From positions 25,817,258 to 25,881,257 of the forward strand of contig CM046836.1 in the NCBI GenBank assembly GCA_025618425.1: a DNA stretch of 64,000 nt, written 5' to 3'. Of this stretch, positions 22,948 to 34,469 are shown one piece after another. This DNA comes from Heliocidaris tuberculata (taxonomy: Eukaryota; Echinodermata; Echinoidea; Camarodonta; Echinometridae). Position numbers and translations under genes: made by a program. The notes below the pieces were generated by a model, which saw only the letters and a list, made by a program, of their open reading frames with translations, was not told where the DNA came from and made no database searches. How positions within the stretch are numbered: the first letter of the stretch is position 1; each line of letters opens with the position of its first letter.

Positions 22948-23640
22948 CAAAAAGATAAAGCATGAATACAGCATATAAAAAGAACTAGACTAGGCAATCA
23001 TGCATAAAATGCCCAATAAAATGGAAAAAAGAAGAAGACAGATACATGGCCATGGAAAGCAAACAAATTATAGACATAACGCAGTTTCTATCGAAGAGAA
23101 AGCATTGAAAAATATTGTAAACACAAAAAGCTGGATATATTAATAGGGAAATAGTAACGATTTAAAGGAGTAAACTTTACAAAAGACGGAACAAGAAGGA
23201 CAAAGTGACAAGTGGGGGTTAGGACGGGAGGGTGGGAAAGGGACAAGATCTTGAAGGTTTCATTTCGTCTATAGATTACACAGGTAAACAACAATCGTCA
23301 TCAGGATCATTCAGGGATCAGTGTTCATAAAAAGCAATTAGTGATTTTTTCAATTTACGTTTGAGCGTACTTAAACTTATATACTGTCTCGTATATTTAA
23401 AGGGTGGGAATTCCAAAATTTAGGAGCAGTAAATGAAAAAGTATTCTGGGTTAATGCTGTACGAGTTCTTGACAAGTGATACAGATTGATTTGTCTAGTG
23501 GGATAATGATGGATTTCGTTATTTACTGTAAATATTATTATTGAAGACAGTGGACAATTCATGGTTATGATACTGAAACATAAGTACAGCAAGATTGAGG
23601 CGGTAAATATAAATTTTTAGTACATTATTAGAGCCAAACA
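22948..23640 (-). pseudogene. LINE C-terminal remnant (CR1/L2-like)
   Basis: Minus-strand translation at about 23360-23590 gives HHYPTRQINLYHLSRTRT, then FWNSHPLNIRDSI, the conserved end of CR1/L2-type ORF2 (tyrosine/arginine block, then WNSLP-like block). The rest of ORF2 is absent upstream. The 3' UTR runs to lower coordinates and is probably split by 20251-22947. Confidence 0.7.
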
Positions 23641-25105
23641 GGGACGGTCTCTTTGTCTTCTTCCCTCTCACTTTTTGGTGCCATGAAATAGGGGGGGGGG
23701 GCGCCGGGACAAGTGCCCTAAAAGACTAACGGGTATGGTTGTTCCTGTAATGAACAAAATACAAGCTACCCCTTTAAGAATATTCAACCGCATTCCATGC
23801 ACTGTCTGTCACTATTTACTGGTCTTCTGAAAAGCATTCATACTCAGGAAATTGTGATATCACTGCACTTTACGGTAGCTTTAACATTCACAATAATAAC
23901 GTTAATAATGGTACATTGTGTGTGTTTTTTCTTGACAATAGCATTGGTGATGGGATGAAAACATTACATACCACGACAAGTTATGCTATTTGTTTTATTT
24001 TTTTTTTATCTTGCCTTAATCAATCATCCAAGATTTGGCGAGCGGGATGCTGCGTGCAACATTAATTTCAGTTTAGTTTTCGTTGTAGAAGGATCTATGC
24101 ATGTGTAGGTTGGTGCATGTGCTGAGGAGTTCAGTGTATTTTGAGGAAAACCAGCTTGGACGGTAAGTGAGGCGCTAAAGTGCAAAAGTAATCACGACAA
24201 CTGTAACCCAAACTCTGTTCTCATGCATCTGTGACATGGGTTCAGAAGTCGCGTTTAGTTGAAACAGATCGTTGGGACAGGCACTGCGAAACCGGAAACT
24301 TGGAGAACTGCAGTCAATCGGCAGGTCCACAAAAAGTGGCTCCTTTCATCCAACCTGTGTCTGAATACATAATGAGGAATATCAGTTCGGAACACCTCTT
24401 TTGTTCAGGCTCTAAATCTGCATCAAATTTTTAGTATTAAAGTAAAGGAGAAGAACCAAATTTTTATGTTCTTTCTTTCATTTAAATTACAAAATGTGTA
24501 AAATTGGTGAGATTTTGGATTAAAAAATGATAAGAAAATAAGATTTTCACCTTTGAAAAAATGGTTATTTTTCAAGACTTTTTATTTTGAGCCCAAATGA
24601 TTTTTACATCATATCAAACCTGAAAATCTATGCTTCATGAAAATATCATTTATAACAAAGGAAACATTTTAATCGGGTCAAGAAGTCATTTTTCCTTAGC
24701 CAAGTGCAAAATATCTGTCTAAAACCAAGAACACTGCACTGTGATTGGCCAGATAGACCGCCCACCCACCAAGGAATCTCAACATTCCACGGCTGTTTGC
24801 CACCTACTTGTTTGCTCATTAGCATACAGACCTGCCGACTGACTCAGGGTACGCATGAGTTATTCATCCGCTCGCGATGCATTTTGGACCTGCGTATATA
24901 CCAAAGATGATGTAATGGTAGCTAGCTGATCATAAATATTCATATAAAATTGAATACCGGTACTTGTCGGCTGTAATTCTATATAGAGAAATGGTGTTTG
25001 AAAGTCACTTTCTTTCATATTTCACCCCTATGTGGAAGCTCGGACGCCTTGGTGTATTTTAGAGGAATAATTTGATCTGCACTGCACTTCTACTGTTCCC
25101 AGTAT
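23641..25105. other. No gene recognised
   Basis: Contains a poly-G run near 23692 and open frames of up to 68 codons without domains. A GACG|GTAAGTGAG near 24158 looks like a 5' splice site, but the sequence before it has no supported coding frame. Confidence 0.35.
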
Positions 25106-25480
25106 GCAGTGAGCAGTGGCGTATCAACAGGGGGGGGGGGGGGGGGCAGAGGGGGAACGTGCCCCGGGCGACACAGTGAAGGGGGCGCAAAAAGCGCAAA
25201 AGAGAGAAAGAAAAGGGGGAGAAATACAAGAGAATTTATGATCTGAGGGTTATTTGCGCCCCAGTCAAGGAAAAAATGCGTAAGAAATGGTGTTTTATAG
25301 GGTATAAAATGTGAAAATCTTCTAAAGCTTGGTCGCTTTGCTCCCTCGCATAATTATGTTCAGGACCTAGTTATATCGCACCCCAGTGGCGTTATTAAAG
25401 TGTTAACCATTAATTGACTCTAGTTGCTTTGCCCCCCCCCCCCCCCCGCATAAGGCGGGAGCTTTTTAGATTTTGCGCCA
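25106..25480. mobile_element. hAT-like G-rich MITE ends
   Basis: CAGTGGCGTATCAACAGGGG starts a G-run/GGGGGCGCAAAA block. A second CAGTGGCGTTATTAAAG occurs at 25384 and a C-run plus GCGCCACCAG at 25440-25485. These are recognisable hAT-type termini, but I cannot pair them confidently. Confidence 0.4.
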
Positions 25481-26515
25481 CCAGATGGGATATAATAATG
25501 TGCATAAAAAGCACTTTCAAAGTTAAGACCATTCGCTAGAAATCATAAATATGCCTTGCAATTTGCCTTGCTAAATTCCTCAGATATATTTCTTTAGGGT
25601 TTTCATTCATTTTGCACCCCCAAAACAGGAATGTTAAAAATAAAATAAATAAAAATAAATCTATTGCTAGGTCGCTGTATTCCCTTGGATTTTTTTAAAA
25701 AGGGTAAAATGCATAAGAAATTTCAATTTCAATAAATGAGTATATAATTAGGAGTGAAAGTGTAAATGTTTGAAGAATGAAATTTATTCCGGTAGCATCA
25801 CCCTCTTTCACTTTGCCATTTCCTATTCTATTACCAAACTTCATTGACATTGCACATAATTATTTCTTTTGTATACTACAAATCATAAGTATAAAAAATA
25901 TTAATAATCACATGACAAAATATAATTTAACATTTAGGTTGACACGCCTGCCTCCTATTTTTTATATGGGTGAGTTTGAAAATAATTATGACTGTGGTGC
26001 AAGAAATGTCCTACATCTAACTGTGGTAATTATTTTCTTGCCTGTTTTTAGTTTTACCAACTTCAGGGGTTAAAGCGCATTTTTTTCGAAGGTTCATAAT
26101 TCCCAAACTTCATTAATCTGAAGGTTTATTACTCCGACTGTTGATCCGGAAAGGAACTAGAGGTTTGTTTATTTTCAAAAAAAATTATATTCTTTAATCC
26201 AAAAATTAAAAAGGGGTTTGTATATCCTTAAAGTTCGATAATTGATAATCATAGCATGTTACTTATACTGTAGTTTTAGTCTGGTCAGCCACACGTTTTT
26301 ATTTTTGCATTAATTTTTTTTTTTCTCAACTTAGATTTTTAAAACCATAAATTAACAAACGTTCAGAATTATGCAACAAATAAAACGAACCTTATTTTGG
26401 ATATGTAATGAACCCTCCGTAAAAAAAGGATTATTTTTTCGTTTATAACAAACGAGTTTTGGGAAGAGAGTGACGATTTGTGTTGTTGTTGAAAGCATGC
26501 AACAGGGCATGATAA
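25481..26515. other. No gene recognised
   Basis: AT-rich. A short GGTTCATAATTCCCAAAC patch at 26090-26110 belongs to the motif family of the cluster at 30562-31005. Confidence 0.35.
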
Positions 26516-26518
26516 CTA

Positions 26519-26543
26519 ACACACACACACACACACACACACT

Positions 26544-26575
<32 letters not shown>
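26519..26575. repeat. (CA)n(TA)n microsatellite
   Basis: Compound dinucleotide repeat. Confidence 0.95.
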
Positions 26576-26577
<2 letters not shown>

Positions 26578-26807
26578 TATAGGCACAATATCGCGAGGGG
26601 AGGTGGGGCTGAAGCCTTTTACCTAAGTATCGGCTTTACAGTTGCTGATGTTTGTGCACCTCTCTCCCGAAGATTAGCCTATTTCGGGCCACAGGCTGCC
26701 CGAATATGAGGTGATGGTTGCTTGACTATTGGCACTTAAAAATCCGGGGGGGGGGGGGTGGGGGCGGCCTTCATGTATGAAAAAAAATGATTTCAACTGC
26801 AAGCTTA

Positions 26808-27000
26808 CGATTTGTGATTTACGTTTTGCGGACCTCATTATGCACCGCAAAACGTAAAGCACGTCGGCGTTTTGCGAGACCCCTGTTTTACGAAATGCGT
26901 CTTTTTTCGTAAAAATATTTTTTTTAACGAAATGCTTATTTATTTTATTTTTCGCATTGATTTGTACGATTTGCGTTGTTTTTACGAAACGTGGTCCTAC
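26808..27000. repeat. ACGAAATGCG-type motif cluster in both orientations
   Basis: About ten variants of TTTTACGAAATGCG and its complement (for example GATTTACGTTTTGCGG and CCGCAAAACGTAAA) within 190 bp. Some pair into hairpins. Non-coding. Confidence 0.65.
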
Positions 27001-27767
27001 AGACCCTTTTTTCCATCTCTTCCGCGGGCTCTGCACAAGACTTCAATTTTATATTTGTTGTCTTTTAATACCTAGCCCCCAATTTTCGCGATGTTCATCA
27101 CAATATATGATGTGCTTTTATATGCATTAAAAAAGGTTTCATTGTTTTCATGAATATACCAGGCACTACATCGTGTTAGCAATTGCAACGAGTAACGCAA
27201 GAGTCCACGAAGAATGTTAAACGAACTTTCTTCCGGCGAAGTTAAAATACGTGCATAATTCAAACCCCGTTTCGGAGAAACAAAGCTTCCGTGAAATTAC
27301 CTGGCGATATTACACGAGTTCTTAAGCACTGTTTAACCTGAATCCCACCTGATTTTCTTTTTTACTGCTATTAGTGAAATATGGCTTTTCTGGTCTTGAG
27401 AGTAGGTGAGCTAGTCTTTTGAATCCCTTGACAAGAAGGGGGGGGGGGGGGTCTATCTACTCCATACTCCGTACAGCAAAGTTCCATTGAAAACGACAAT
27501 TGATAATGATCGTTATATATATTTGAATCCCCCCTAAAAAGGGGGGGGGGGGAGAATCATATTTAAAGCAGATTATTGTTGTACAGTTTCATTGAGACTG
27601 GACAATAAACTTTAAAAGCGCGTGCTATATCGGACTGAAAGTTGAGAAAGTTGGCGATTAAAATTACCATTATGTATCAAACTCTTGTGAACTCTTGCTA
27701 ACTCGTGAAACATCGTGACAGAATAGCTGACGTATGCCTGCAAGATATTTGGGTTACTGCATGATCA
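27001..27767. other. No gene recognised
   Basis: Single-copy-looking sequence with two G-runs (27440 and 27541). No exon supported. Confidence 0.35.
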
Positions 27768-27818
27768 TTCATTGCCATTGGCGTAAACAGGTCCTCATAA
27801 GTGGGGGTATGATTATAT

Positions 27819-27878
<60 letters not shown>

Positions 27879-27987
27879 GTATATAATTGTGAGAAATGAA
27901 AATGAGAGAATAATGGTTGCGTAGCTTAAATCAAAGTTCCCCAGAGCTGTCCTCCCTTTCTGAAATTTTTGCAAAGGTTGAAAAAAT

Positions 27988-28058
27988 GTCTCCGGCGGGA
28001 ATCGAACCCGGGTCGTTGGCTTAGAACGCCAATGCCCTAACCACTAGACCACGGAGAC
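27988..28058 (-). tRNA. tRNA-Arg(TCT)-like
   Basis: The 71-nt sequence has a perfect 7-bp acceptor stem GTCTCCG/CGGAGAC and a D-arm with TGGTCTAGTGGTTA, which is also the A box. The anticodon arm is TTGGC-GTTCTAA-GCCAA with anticodon TCT. The B box is GGTTCGATTCC. One T-stem base pair is mismatched. An ATTTTTTC terminator follows directly. It may be a true gene or a tRNA-derived repeat; its place in a transposon favours the latter. Confidence 0.65.
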
Positions 28059-28112
28059 GGGCCAGTGATTTCGGGGACACCAGATTCAATTGACTGTCGA
28101 AATCGCTGGCCC

Positions 28113-28183
28113 GGCTCCGTGGTCTAGTGGTTAAGGCATTGGCGTTCTAAGCCAACGACCCGGGTTCGATTCCCGGCGGAGAC
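28113..28183 (+). tRNA. tRNA-Arg(TCT)-like, mirror copy
   Basis: Mirror image of the copy at 27988-28058, with the same anticodon loop GTTCTAA. The T-stem here is fully paired, but the acceptor stem has a G2-A71 mismatch (GGCTCCG/CGGAGAC). It is followed by ATTTTTTC. The two 5' ends are only 54 bases apart. Confidence 0.65.
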
Positions 28184-28344
28184 ATTTTTTCAACCTTTGC
28201 AACATTTTCAGAAAGGGAGGACAGCTCTGGGGAACTTTGATTTAAGCTACGCAACCATTATTCTTTCATTTTCATTTCTCACAATTATAATTATTTCCAC
28301 GAGAGTTGCCAAAGCTGTTGTATATGTTATTTCCTTACAAATTT

Positions 28345-28346
28345 AT

Positions 28347-28415
<69 letters not shown>

Positions 28416-28461
28416 AACACGCACACACACGCGCGCGCGCACACACATACACAGACACAGA

Positions 28462-28510
<49 letters not shown>
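28345..28510. repeat. (CA)n(TA)n compound microsatellite
   Basis: CA, TA, CGCG and again TA arrays. Confidence 0.95.
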
Positions 28511-28517
28511 AAAACTT

Positions 28518-28681
28518 CTAAAAGCGTTTGTAATGCATTGTGGCCAATTTTATTTTTCTACTCAAATTTTCGGCGCTCCCTGGCGTCTTCTTCAGGATAA
28601 CAATAAAATAAGACGCCAGGGAGCGCCGAAAATTTGAGTAGAAAAATAAAATTGGCCACAATGCATTACAAACGCTTTTAG
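28518..28681. repeat. Perfect inverted repeat, 71-bp arms
   Basis: 28518-28588 and 28611-28681 are exact reverse complements around a 22-base spacer. On the minus strand the left arm plus spacer reads CTGAAGAAGACGCC, AGGGA, GCGCCGAAAA, a hammerhead-like order as at 19778. Confidence 0.9.
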
Positions 28682-28730
28682 CAGTTTTCTTTCAATTTGT
28701 TTGAGCCGATACGTGAAACCTTAACATATA

Positions 28731-28754
28731 TATATACACACACACACACGCACG

Positions 28755-28842
<88 letters not shown>
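28731..28842. repeat. (CA)n(TA)n compound microsatellite
   Basis: Long CA then TA arrays inside hAT element 1. Confidence 0.95.
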
Positions 28843-28843
<1 letters not shown>

Positions 28844-30320
28844 TGTAGGGTGAGGGTGTGTAAACATGTATATGGCTTTTCTCTTTACTTGTCCAAGATA
28901 CAACTTTAGCATCATGCTTTACAGTTTGTAGTATGGTTTGAATATTGAGCGAGCGAGCAAACAATATTCAAAATTTGTTAGGTCGCAATTACATTGTAAT
29001 ATAAAAACAGGGAAACACAATTCTGACGAGCGAGCGTAGCGAGCGAGCATAAATTTGGGAATATTGGCTCTAAGTCACTTTGGATTAGGGGCAAATGTTA
29101 TGGAAAAGGGAAACGTCGTACTTATCATGAGGAAAAGGACGCTTACTAGAAAAATAAATGAATCTGTAGAAATGGTAGAAAAAGCAGTTATCAGAGGTGA
29201 AATGGGCACTAATTACACCTGAAATTGGGCATTTATAAGAACGGAAAATTTTCTTACAAAGTAGAAATTTTAAATCAGTGTCTATATATTACAAAGAAAA
29301 AAAATGAATTGTTACATTAAAAGGGATGAAAGGGATTAAAAGGGATAATATTGTTAAAATGGGAGCATTTATCGAAGGTAAGGTGAGGGATGAGGTGTAA
29401 TGATCAAAATGGGCACTAACAAGAATATGGAAATGGAACTTATTCGAAAGAAAATGGGGGTACTTATCTGAAGTTAAAGGGGAAAATAGGGGTACTGTGC
29501 CCACATACAACAACCGGTCCGGGAGCGGTGCTTCTGACCGGGTCTACATGTTATGATTGTCATTTCATCATTCTTCTCTGTATAGGTGGGTGATGATGAC
29601 ACAGGTCATCATCCGTGATAAATATTGGGGATGACGTATTCCCTCTTTCCCCACCACATTCGATTCCTGCGACTATATTTTAATTTCAATTTTGAAAATT
29701 GTTAAAGAGTGTGGCAAAATTGCGTTATAAAGGAAAGTTACCGACTGAACCCTCTAAATCCAGAACAATTACATGTACTTAATATAAATAATTTTTCAGC
29801 ATTATGGATTTGAAAAAAAAAAATCACTTAAAAATATATTTGGAGATAGTAACACAGGCCACCCCCCCCCCCACTTCAATTAAAAAAAAAAATATATATA
29901 TATACCTCCATATCCCTCCCAGATCAACACCCGTGTTGTATAGTTTGAAGTAGATGGTTTTCACTTTCTAGTAGTGTAAAAATATATCGGGAAAAAGCAG
30001 AAGCAACGACAGAATTGTAGATAAATATTAATGAATTCATATAAATCTACAATATTGTACATAAATAATATCTATATTGAAATAAAGAATATATAAATAA
30101 TATAATATTAATAGATATAATATATCAAATTATAATATTTATCTACAACATATAGAAAGGTATATTTTCCACCATTTTTTTTTTTTTTTGGGGGGGGTGG
30201 GGTGAAACCTGGGGGGGGGGGGGAATGTTTGTACACACCACCCCCCCCCCCCACACACACACCTGAAAAGTTGGGGGTGCATACCCCCCATCCCCCGCTA
30301 TCTACGCCCCTGGTCATTGC

Positions 30321-30475
30321 GCTTCACAATTCTTATAATTGAACCTGTCAATAAAAATTGATGTTAAGTCGGTTTTCTCTTTTTACGGCCTGCGTAGGTA
30401 CCTGTCTGATGCAGATATAGGCTCCTTAACAGGATTCGCTTCTACCACGCACTCCAAGATACCACGCACTCCAAG
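30321..30475 (+). promoter_or_regulatory. Putative promoter and 5' UTR of the EGF gene
   Basis: Between the hAT target duplication and the ATG. A weak TATA-like GATATAGG lies about 60 bases before the start codon. A 17-bp direct repeat (ACCACGCACTCCAAGAT, 30444-30460 and 30461-30477) runs into the start codon, whose context is CCAAGATGA. The transcription start is not determinable from sequence. Confidence 0.35.
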
Positions 30476-30533
30476 ATGAAATTTGCTGTAGTGATTCTGT
30501 GTATGCTGGTGTCGCTGGCTGTAGCACAATTAG
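30476..30533 (+). CDS. Signal-peptide exon of a secreted EGF-type protein
   Basis: This exon encodes 19 residues plus one base: MKFAVVILCMLVSLAVAQL. It is a textbook signal peptide with one Lys, a hydrophobic core and likely cleavage after Ala17 or nearby. It ends at TTAG|GTAAGA, a strong 5' splice site, in phase 1. The next plus-strand coding exon I can support is the EGF-like exon at 46420, which begins in phase 1, so the two join in frame (G+AG gives Glu). The joined start would be a secreted peptide whose EGF domain begins within three residues of the mature N-terminus. The family is not identifiable by name. That they belong to one gene is inference from phase, strand and fit. The 15.9-kb gap is filled with transposons. 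Confidence 0.7.
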
Positions 30534-30561
30534 GTAAGAATATCGGGGCACTCCTTTCTCC

Positions 30562-31005
30562 AAAGGTTCGTTTCTCCGAAAGTTCGTAATTTCGAAGGTT
30601 CATAATTCCGAAACACAAAATTCCAAAACCAGGGGTTCATAATTCCGTAAATGAAATATACGGGGTTCATAATTCCGAATATTTGTTGCAAGCATTACTC
30701 CGAAGGTTCATTATTCCGATGAAGGTTTGTTATTCCCACGGTTCGTTTATTCGAAGATTCATAATTCCGAAAATGAAATAGGGTTCGTAATTCCGAAAAT
30801 TAAAATTGGGTTCATTATTCCGAAGGTTCGTAATTCCGAAAAATGATGTAGGAATCTATTTATTTCTGAATTATAAACCTTCGGAATTATGAACCCTATG
30901 TAATTTTCTGAATTACGAAGGTACGGATTTTAAGAACCTTCGGAGTAACACAAATTTCGGAAATACGGACATTCGGAATTATGAATCTTCGGAAAAACGA
31001 CGACT
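30562..31005. repeat. GGTTCATAATTCCGAA motif array, inverted halves
   Basis: About eleven forward variants of GGTTCATAATTCCGAA (30575-30842) are followed by about five inverted ones (30868-31005). The outer ends, CGTTTCTCCGAA and its complement with TTTTTCCGAA, act like terminal inverted repeats. It lies directly after the first exon, in intron 1. Confidence 0.8.
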
Positions 31006-31239
31006 GTATTTTCAGATTTGTAGAGATTTATTTAAATAGCCCAACACAAAGTTTGCTGCCTCAGCTGACGTATGGATAAATTGTGGACCCCCAACTTTTG
31101 GGAACCAAAGTGGAATACCCGAAGAATGCTTATTTTGTGTAATAAAGTCCCTCGTTCTTCCACAGTTAATCTATCTTTTTTCTGTACTTAGTGCAAAAAT
31201 ACCTCAGATTTTTTTTAACGAGTTGAATTTTTTTTTTAA

Positions 31240-32350
31240 AGTTTAGTTGGAGTGATGATAAGGATAGAGTTCAAAGAAAATTTTGTATATATAGTGATTA
31301 CATTCAATGTGGCCTTAGAATGATTGACCCTTGGGCTTTTGCTCTTGCTCAAAAAATGACATGGGTTAAATATTTACTTGATAAAAATTGTGATTCTGTT
31401 TGGAAATCAACTGAATTATAGGCCCTGGAAAATTTTTCCCCAACGGTTTTTTGGAAAGCATATGCCCCAGAATCGATTTTACGATCTTTGGAGAATTCTC
31501 AAGTGGCTGATTCATTACGTACTTGGTATATTTATAGAGAACATGCCACTCTAGAACCCTACAATTGTAAATATTCTGAGATTGAGACTTGTCAGATATT
31601 GTGGTTTCATAGATTGATTTGTTCAAAATCAAAAAAGTATCTTTATTATGAAACTTGGTATGATAAGAATGTTTTAGAAATTTCTGACCTGTTAAACCCA
31701 CCCCTCCCTGGTCATAAATTATTTGAGGAATTGAATTTTAGATTTAATTTGATATTCCTCGAACAGATAGAAGAAAATTAAATTTTTCATTTAACCCACT
31801 GCCTACGGGAACCGGCTTTTCCCTTTATTAACCATTGATAATTTGTTAATTCAGTATAGTCAATGGGTTAAAAATTTCCCCAATGAATGGTTGGAAGATA
31901 TCGTTTTGCATAATTTAAATATTCATGATTCTTTGGTTGCCACTCTGAATGCCGCCAAAAAAGTGCCCAAGCATGCTTATAAAATATCAAATGTGCTAAC
32001 ATCTCCCTGAGTGAGAAGAGGTATGAATACTGGAATAGTCAAATAACAGTCCCTGACTACATTATTTGGGAAAAGGTACACAAAACTAATTTTACTTGCA
32101 CTATTGATACTAGTTTACGCTCTTTTTACTTTAAAATCTTCCATAAAACCATAGCTTTAAATACCTTTTTATACAAAACTGCGTAATTGCGCATTTTGTG
32201 AGAAAAAGGAAGAGACAATGGTTCATTGTTTTATGATTGTGAAAAGGTTGTCCCAATTTGGAGATATATATTAAACATAATAGAAAAAAGTGTCAAGAAT
32301 TTTAAGCTTACTAATTTTGAAAAACTTTTTCGTTTATTATTAGATAAATT
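31240..32350 (+). pseudogene. LINE ORF2 C-terminal remnant (Tx1/L1-like)
   Basis: Reading through frameshifts gives GLRMIDPWAFALAQKMTWVK near 31310, a long helical region, and near 32180 a Cys/His block (LRNCAFCEKKEETMVHCFYD). The last is the zf-RVT-like end of L1/Tx1 ORF2 proteins. The RT catalytic part is missing on the 5' side. The element is cut at 32350 by a minus-strand LINE and probably resumes at about 37560, ending with a poly(A) tail at 38402. Confidence 0.75.
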
Positions 32351-32459
32351 CATAACATTCATTCATTCATTCATTCATTTCGGTTTATTGATAAAAAAAC
32401 AATACCTTGTAAAAGCAGTCCGGAGACTGATACATACAAAGTTTACAAATTTACATAAT

Positions 32460-32500
32460 ATTATATATATATATATATTTATTTATTTATATATATAATA
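32460..32500. repeat. AT-rich simple repeat in LINE 3' UTR
   Basis: TATATATTTATTTATTTATA-type run. Confidence 0.8.
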
Positions 32501-32859
32501 TACAAAAGATAACATATAAAAGTACAGTGCATGTCAATAAATTGTCAAGAAACAAAAAATGAAAGAAAAATGAACATGAATCGTTTTAAATATTGCACTT
32601 CAAATTGATTATAAACATGATAAATACAATAAAATCAATAAAAATGCTATTTCATTACTCCATTTTATATCAAAACAACAGTTCCTGATATTAATAATAA
32701 TAATTTTTATTATTTTCATTATTATTCCTGCAATTATAGAAGGTAAGAAAGCGTTGGGCTACTAATAATCTTAGTTGTGTATGTATAAGAAACCATAAAT
32801 GCATGTAAACTGAGAACATATAAAGTGAAACTTATAACAAAAGAAAAAAAAATCATGAA

Positions 32860-32965
32860 ATAGCTTGAACCTTGATAAGGACCCCCCCCCCCCGAAAAAA
32901 AAATCATGACCTAGCTTAAACCTTGATAAGGAACCCCCCCCAAAAAAAAAAAACAAAAAAAAAAC
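32860..32965. repeat. Tandem duplication with C-runs
   Basis: GCTTGAACCTTGATAAGGA plus C-run plus AAAATCATG occurs twice, about 60 bases apart. The minus-strand open frame across it is an artefact. Confidence 0.7.
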
Positions 32966-33324
32966 AGAAGAAGTGAATTCAAGACCTAGGTCTAAGAATA
33001 CGAAACAATGTGAGAAGAGTAAAACTAATTTCATATATAGATCCAGTAGAAATCGGCAGAGTTTGAGTGATAAGCAGGAATTGTTCGAGATAAATAATAA
33101 AAAGAAAAATATAAGGTTTTTAAAAAAAATATGTCTTTAAATAGATAAAAATACAAAATAAATTAATGACAATGCAAAGGAACTGCATGGCATAAGAAAA
33201 AGGTCAAAAGAAACTAAATGATTACTGAAGTATACAGGCATTAAAAAAAAACCCCAAAAGACATAAAAAGCAGAAACGTTACTATATTATTCAGAAATAT
33301 TCAGTTGATAATTAAGTATAAAAG

Positions 33325-33640
33325 AGGGAGAGAGACAGAGAGAGAGAGAGAAAGAAGAAAAATAGGAGAGTGAATTTAAAAAGAGGAGATGAGAAAGGAC
33401 AAGAGGAAAGAAAGATACGGAAAATTGGAGAGTAAAATGAAGAAAAAAAAAGGAGAGGAGAGAGATAAAAGATAAACAGAGAAGAAGAGAGAGAGAGAGA
33501 GAAAGAGAGAGAGGAGGAAGAGGAGAGAGAACAAGAGCAAAGGAAGATGAATATTGAGAAGCAGAAGAAAAGAAGAAAACTTAGTAAGAGATTAAAAGAG
33601 GGGGGGGGGGGAAAGAGAAAGGAAAAATAAGGTTCAAAAC
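33325..33640. repeat. Polypurine tract in LINE 3' UTR
   Basis: GAGA/GGAA-rich, including a G-run at 33601. Confidence 0.85.
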
Positions 33641-33826
33641 TTCAAAGGCATAAACAGTAACATGCAGTATGAAGTCAACCTGAGAGAAATCACAATGCAG
33701 AATTAAGAATTGCAGTTACATAAGCATTGGCGTAGACAGGTCCTCATATGTGGGGGAGGGGTATGATTTCCCTCAAGGACCATATATATATTTATATACA
33801 CCCCCCCCCCACACACACACACACAC

Positions 33827-33827
<1 letters not shown>

Positions 33828-33880
<53 letters not shown>
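33828..33880. repeat. (CA)n(TA)n microsatellite
   Basis: Compound dinucleotide repeat inside hAT element 2; another TA array at 33958-33992. Confidence 0.95.
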
Positions 33881-33882
<2 letters not shown>

Positions 33883-33953
33883 GTAAGGAAATAACATATA
33901 CAATAGCTATGGCAACTATCGTGGAAATAAATGCAATGTGAACAGGTGAAAGG

Positions 33954-33995
<42 letters not shown>

Positions 33996-34469
33996 CGGTG
34001 TGGTGAGAGTGTGTAAACCTTTACATGATTTTTCTCGTAACATGTCCAAGGTACAACTTTAGCCTAACGCTTTGCATTATTGTAGTATGATTTGAATATT
34101 GAGCGAGCGAGCGAAGCGAGCGAGCAAAAAATATTCACAATTTGTGAGGTCGCAAAGTTTCTACATTTTGATATAAAAACGGGCAAACACAATTCTGATG
34201 GGGTTTCATTTGCAAAATTTCACAATGAAAATTTATTTAATAAGCTATACCTTTAATAGGAGCGAGCGTAGCGAGCGAGCATTTGGGAATATGGGCTTTA
34301 AGTCCCTTTAATTAGGGGCACATGTTATTTGAAAGGGAAACGTGGTACTTATCGTGGGGAAAAGGACACTTATTAGAAAAATAAATGAATGTGTAGAAAA
34401 GGTAGAAAAGACAGTTATCAGAGGTGAAAAGGGGCATTTATAAGAACGGAAAAAGTTCTTATAAAGTAG

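Larger units (their letters stand above)
27883..28288. repeat. Palindrome with tRNA-like arms
   Basis: Arms of about 190 bases are near-perfect reverse complements around a 24-base spacer (28075-28098). The outer halves carry AAAGTTCCCCAGAGCTGTCC and complement. The inner halves are tRNA-like genes pointing outward. AT repeats flank the structure on both sides. Confidence 0.85.
27776..30312. mobile_element. Non-autonomous hAT element 1
   Basis: The left end CATTGGCGTAAACAGG and right end CTATCTACGCCCCTG form hAT-like inverted termini. They are flanked by TTCATTGC and GTCATTGC, a 7-of-8 match to the 8-bp duplication typical of hAT. It shares long blocks with element 2 (33725-35771): the GAGCGAGCGAGC region, the CCCGGTCCGGGAGCGGTGCT block and the G/C-rich right end. 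It differs by carrying the tRNA palindrome and the 71-bp inverted repeat. No transposase is visible. Its right end is 163 bp upstream of the EGF-gene start codon. Confidence 0.75.
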
